From contig NZ_CP025096.1 of NCBI RefSeq assembly GCF_002831565.1, forward strand, positions 2,395,027-2,459,026: a DNA stretch of 64,000 nt. The letters run 5' to 3'. The notes beneath the pieces were generated by a model. It ran no database searches. It saw nothing but the letters and a program-made list of their open reading frames with translations, and was not told the DNA's origin. The position numbers and the translations under genes were made by a program. The DNA comes from Spirosoma pollinicola. Its GTDB lineage: Bacteria; Bacteroidota; Bacteroidia; Cytophagales; Spirosomataceae. This document shows positions 63,241 through 64,000 of the stretch, piece after piece. The first letter of the stretch is position 1, and every line of letters begins with the position of its first letter.

Positions 63241-64000
63241 ATGGAAAATAATTCGCAAAAGTCCAAAACAAACGGCGCTCTACTGGCCGCCCTCATTATT
63301 ATGACAGGCCTGGCCGGCGTATCGAGTTATCTGTACTTCGATCAGAAAAAAGTCTCTGAGAATCAAGAAGTAACAATCTCTGAACGTGTTGAGGAACTCT
63401 CAACGACCCGCGTTAAGTTAGATTCGATCTCGACAGCACTGGACGCAAAGATTGCTGAAGTCCAGAAACTGGGTGGTGATGTTTCGGAATTAGAAAAAAT
63501 GAAAGTGCAACTGGAGCAGGACAAGGCTTCATTACGGAAAGGCAACCGTATTTCAATTGCAAAATACGACGCAAAAATCAAGCAGTACGAAGCGTTTTTG
63601 GTTGAGAAAGATACACTCATAGCCAATCTGCAACGTGAAAACGTAACCCTGGCCAGCAACGTTAAGGTGCTGGACGAAGAAAATACGGGCTTGAAAGTAA
63701 AAGGCCAACAGTTTCGCGATTCGGTAACGACCGTTGTATCGCAAGTGCAGTCTCAAAATCAGGAATTAAGTACTAAGGTTACACGGGCTGCAGCTTTGAA
63801 AGCGCAAAACGTAAAAATATTTGCCGTTAATGCGAAAGGGAAAGTGAAAGATGACGATTCCTATAAAGCAAAACGCTTAGACAAAATCAAGTTGGTTTAT
63901 ACCCTGTTGGATAATCCACTGACGAAAGAAGAACCTAAAGACGTGTTTGTACGGGTACTTGACCCATCAGGAGCTGTTGTTTCAGATATGGCTAATGGTT
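63241..64000 (+). CDS. Coiled-coil membrane protein, 3'-truncated by the window
   Basis: Open from the ATG at 63241 to the window edge, 253 codons and one base, with no stop. The N-terminus has one membrane helix (ALLAALIIMTGLAGVSSYLY, about 14-33). A long coiled coil follows (about 40-185), then a beta-rich start of a globular domain (VKIFAVNAKGKVK, DVFVRVLDPSG). Such proteins are conserved in Bacteroidota with unknown function. Anchored in the inner membrane with a periplasmic coiled coil is the likely topology. Confidence 0.75.
   Translation, partial: MENNSQKSKTNGALLAALIIMTGLAGVSSYLYFDQKKVSENQEVTISERVEELSTTRVKLDSISTALDAKIAEVQKLGGDVSELEKMKVQLEQDKASLRKGNRISIAKYDAKIKQYEAFLVEKDTLIANLQRENVTLASNVKVLDEENTGLKVKGQQFRDSVTTVVSQVQSQNQELSTKVTRAAALKAQNVKIFAVNAKGKVKDDDSYKAKRLDKIKLVYTLLDNPLTKEEPKDVFVRVLDPSGAVVSDMANG

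Noticed and set aside
1-64000. CRISPR array or rRNA operon
   Set aside because: No regularly spaced short repeats and no rRNA-like stretches were seen on either strand.

Overview
The window looks like chromosomal DNA of a Bacteroidota bacterium, most likely a Cytophagales/Spirosoma-type genome. I base this on gene content (split heterodisulfide-reductase-like Fe-S proteins, paired Tat-type ferritin-like proteins, LytS/LytTR pair, the Bacteroidetes form of YbeY, tandem rhomboids) and on promoters of the TTG-N20-TAnnTTTG type upstream of tRNA-Phe and fusA. The lineage is inference; no 16S gene is present.

The left part (about 1-26.1 kb) is an accessory region. It opens with the tail of an unknown gene and a 968-aa SF2 helicase with a nuclease-like C-terminus. 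A 45-bp fragment of a tRNA-Val 3' half (3447-3491) sits beside a tyrosine integrase and marks an integration junction. From there to tRNA-Phe (26146-26218) lie cargo modules: an ImmA/IrrE-like protein; a candidate RiPP cluster (62-aa peptide, radical-SAM/SPASM enzyme with an N-terminal RRE-like domain, small membrane protein, divergent XRE regulator); a three-gene operon of cytosine-C5 methyltransferase, double-GHKL ATPase/histidine-kinase-like protein and receiver-HEPN protein; a higBA module with a frameshifted higB and a 28-bp palindromic operator; mobile-element-type small genes; a GIY-YIG nuclease gene; a LecA-like lipoprotein; two tandem genes sharing a 236-bp identical core; and a LytS/LytTR two-component pair. 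A decayed copy of the 5' end of the GIY-YIG gene with its upstream region lies just before tRNA-Phe.

The right part (26.3-64 kb) is ordinary chromosome: Fe-S oxidoreductase subunits, ECF sigma and anti-sigma, gmk, nadD, an M28 peptidase, cysS, a PfkB kinase, ferritin-like proteins, ybeY, bioF-bioD, aspartate kinase, dxs, two rhomboids, mutL, rpsJ, fusA, an ABC exporter, an S24 repressor divergent from a UmuC-like polymerase, pirin, a Fpg/Nei glycosylase and the start of a coiled-coil membrane protein. Many intergenic gaps here hold long, nearly perfect inverted repeats; some are clearly terminators and others look like dispersed palindromic elements.

The strongest candidate for an undescribed system is 9273-13890. 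The operon couples DNA methylation (12676-13890), an ATPase with both an N-terminal MutL/Hsp90-like GHKL domain and a C-terminal histidine-kinase ATPase (10166-12676), and a receiver domain fused to a helical domain carrying the HEPN R-x4-H motif (9273-10169). I infer a defence system in which DNA state is sensed and relayed by phosphotransfer to an RNase effector. Second is the RiPP-like cluster at 6577-9120.
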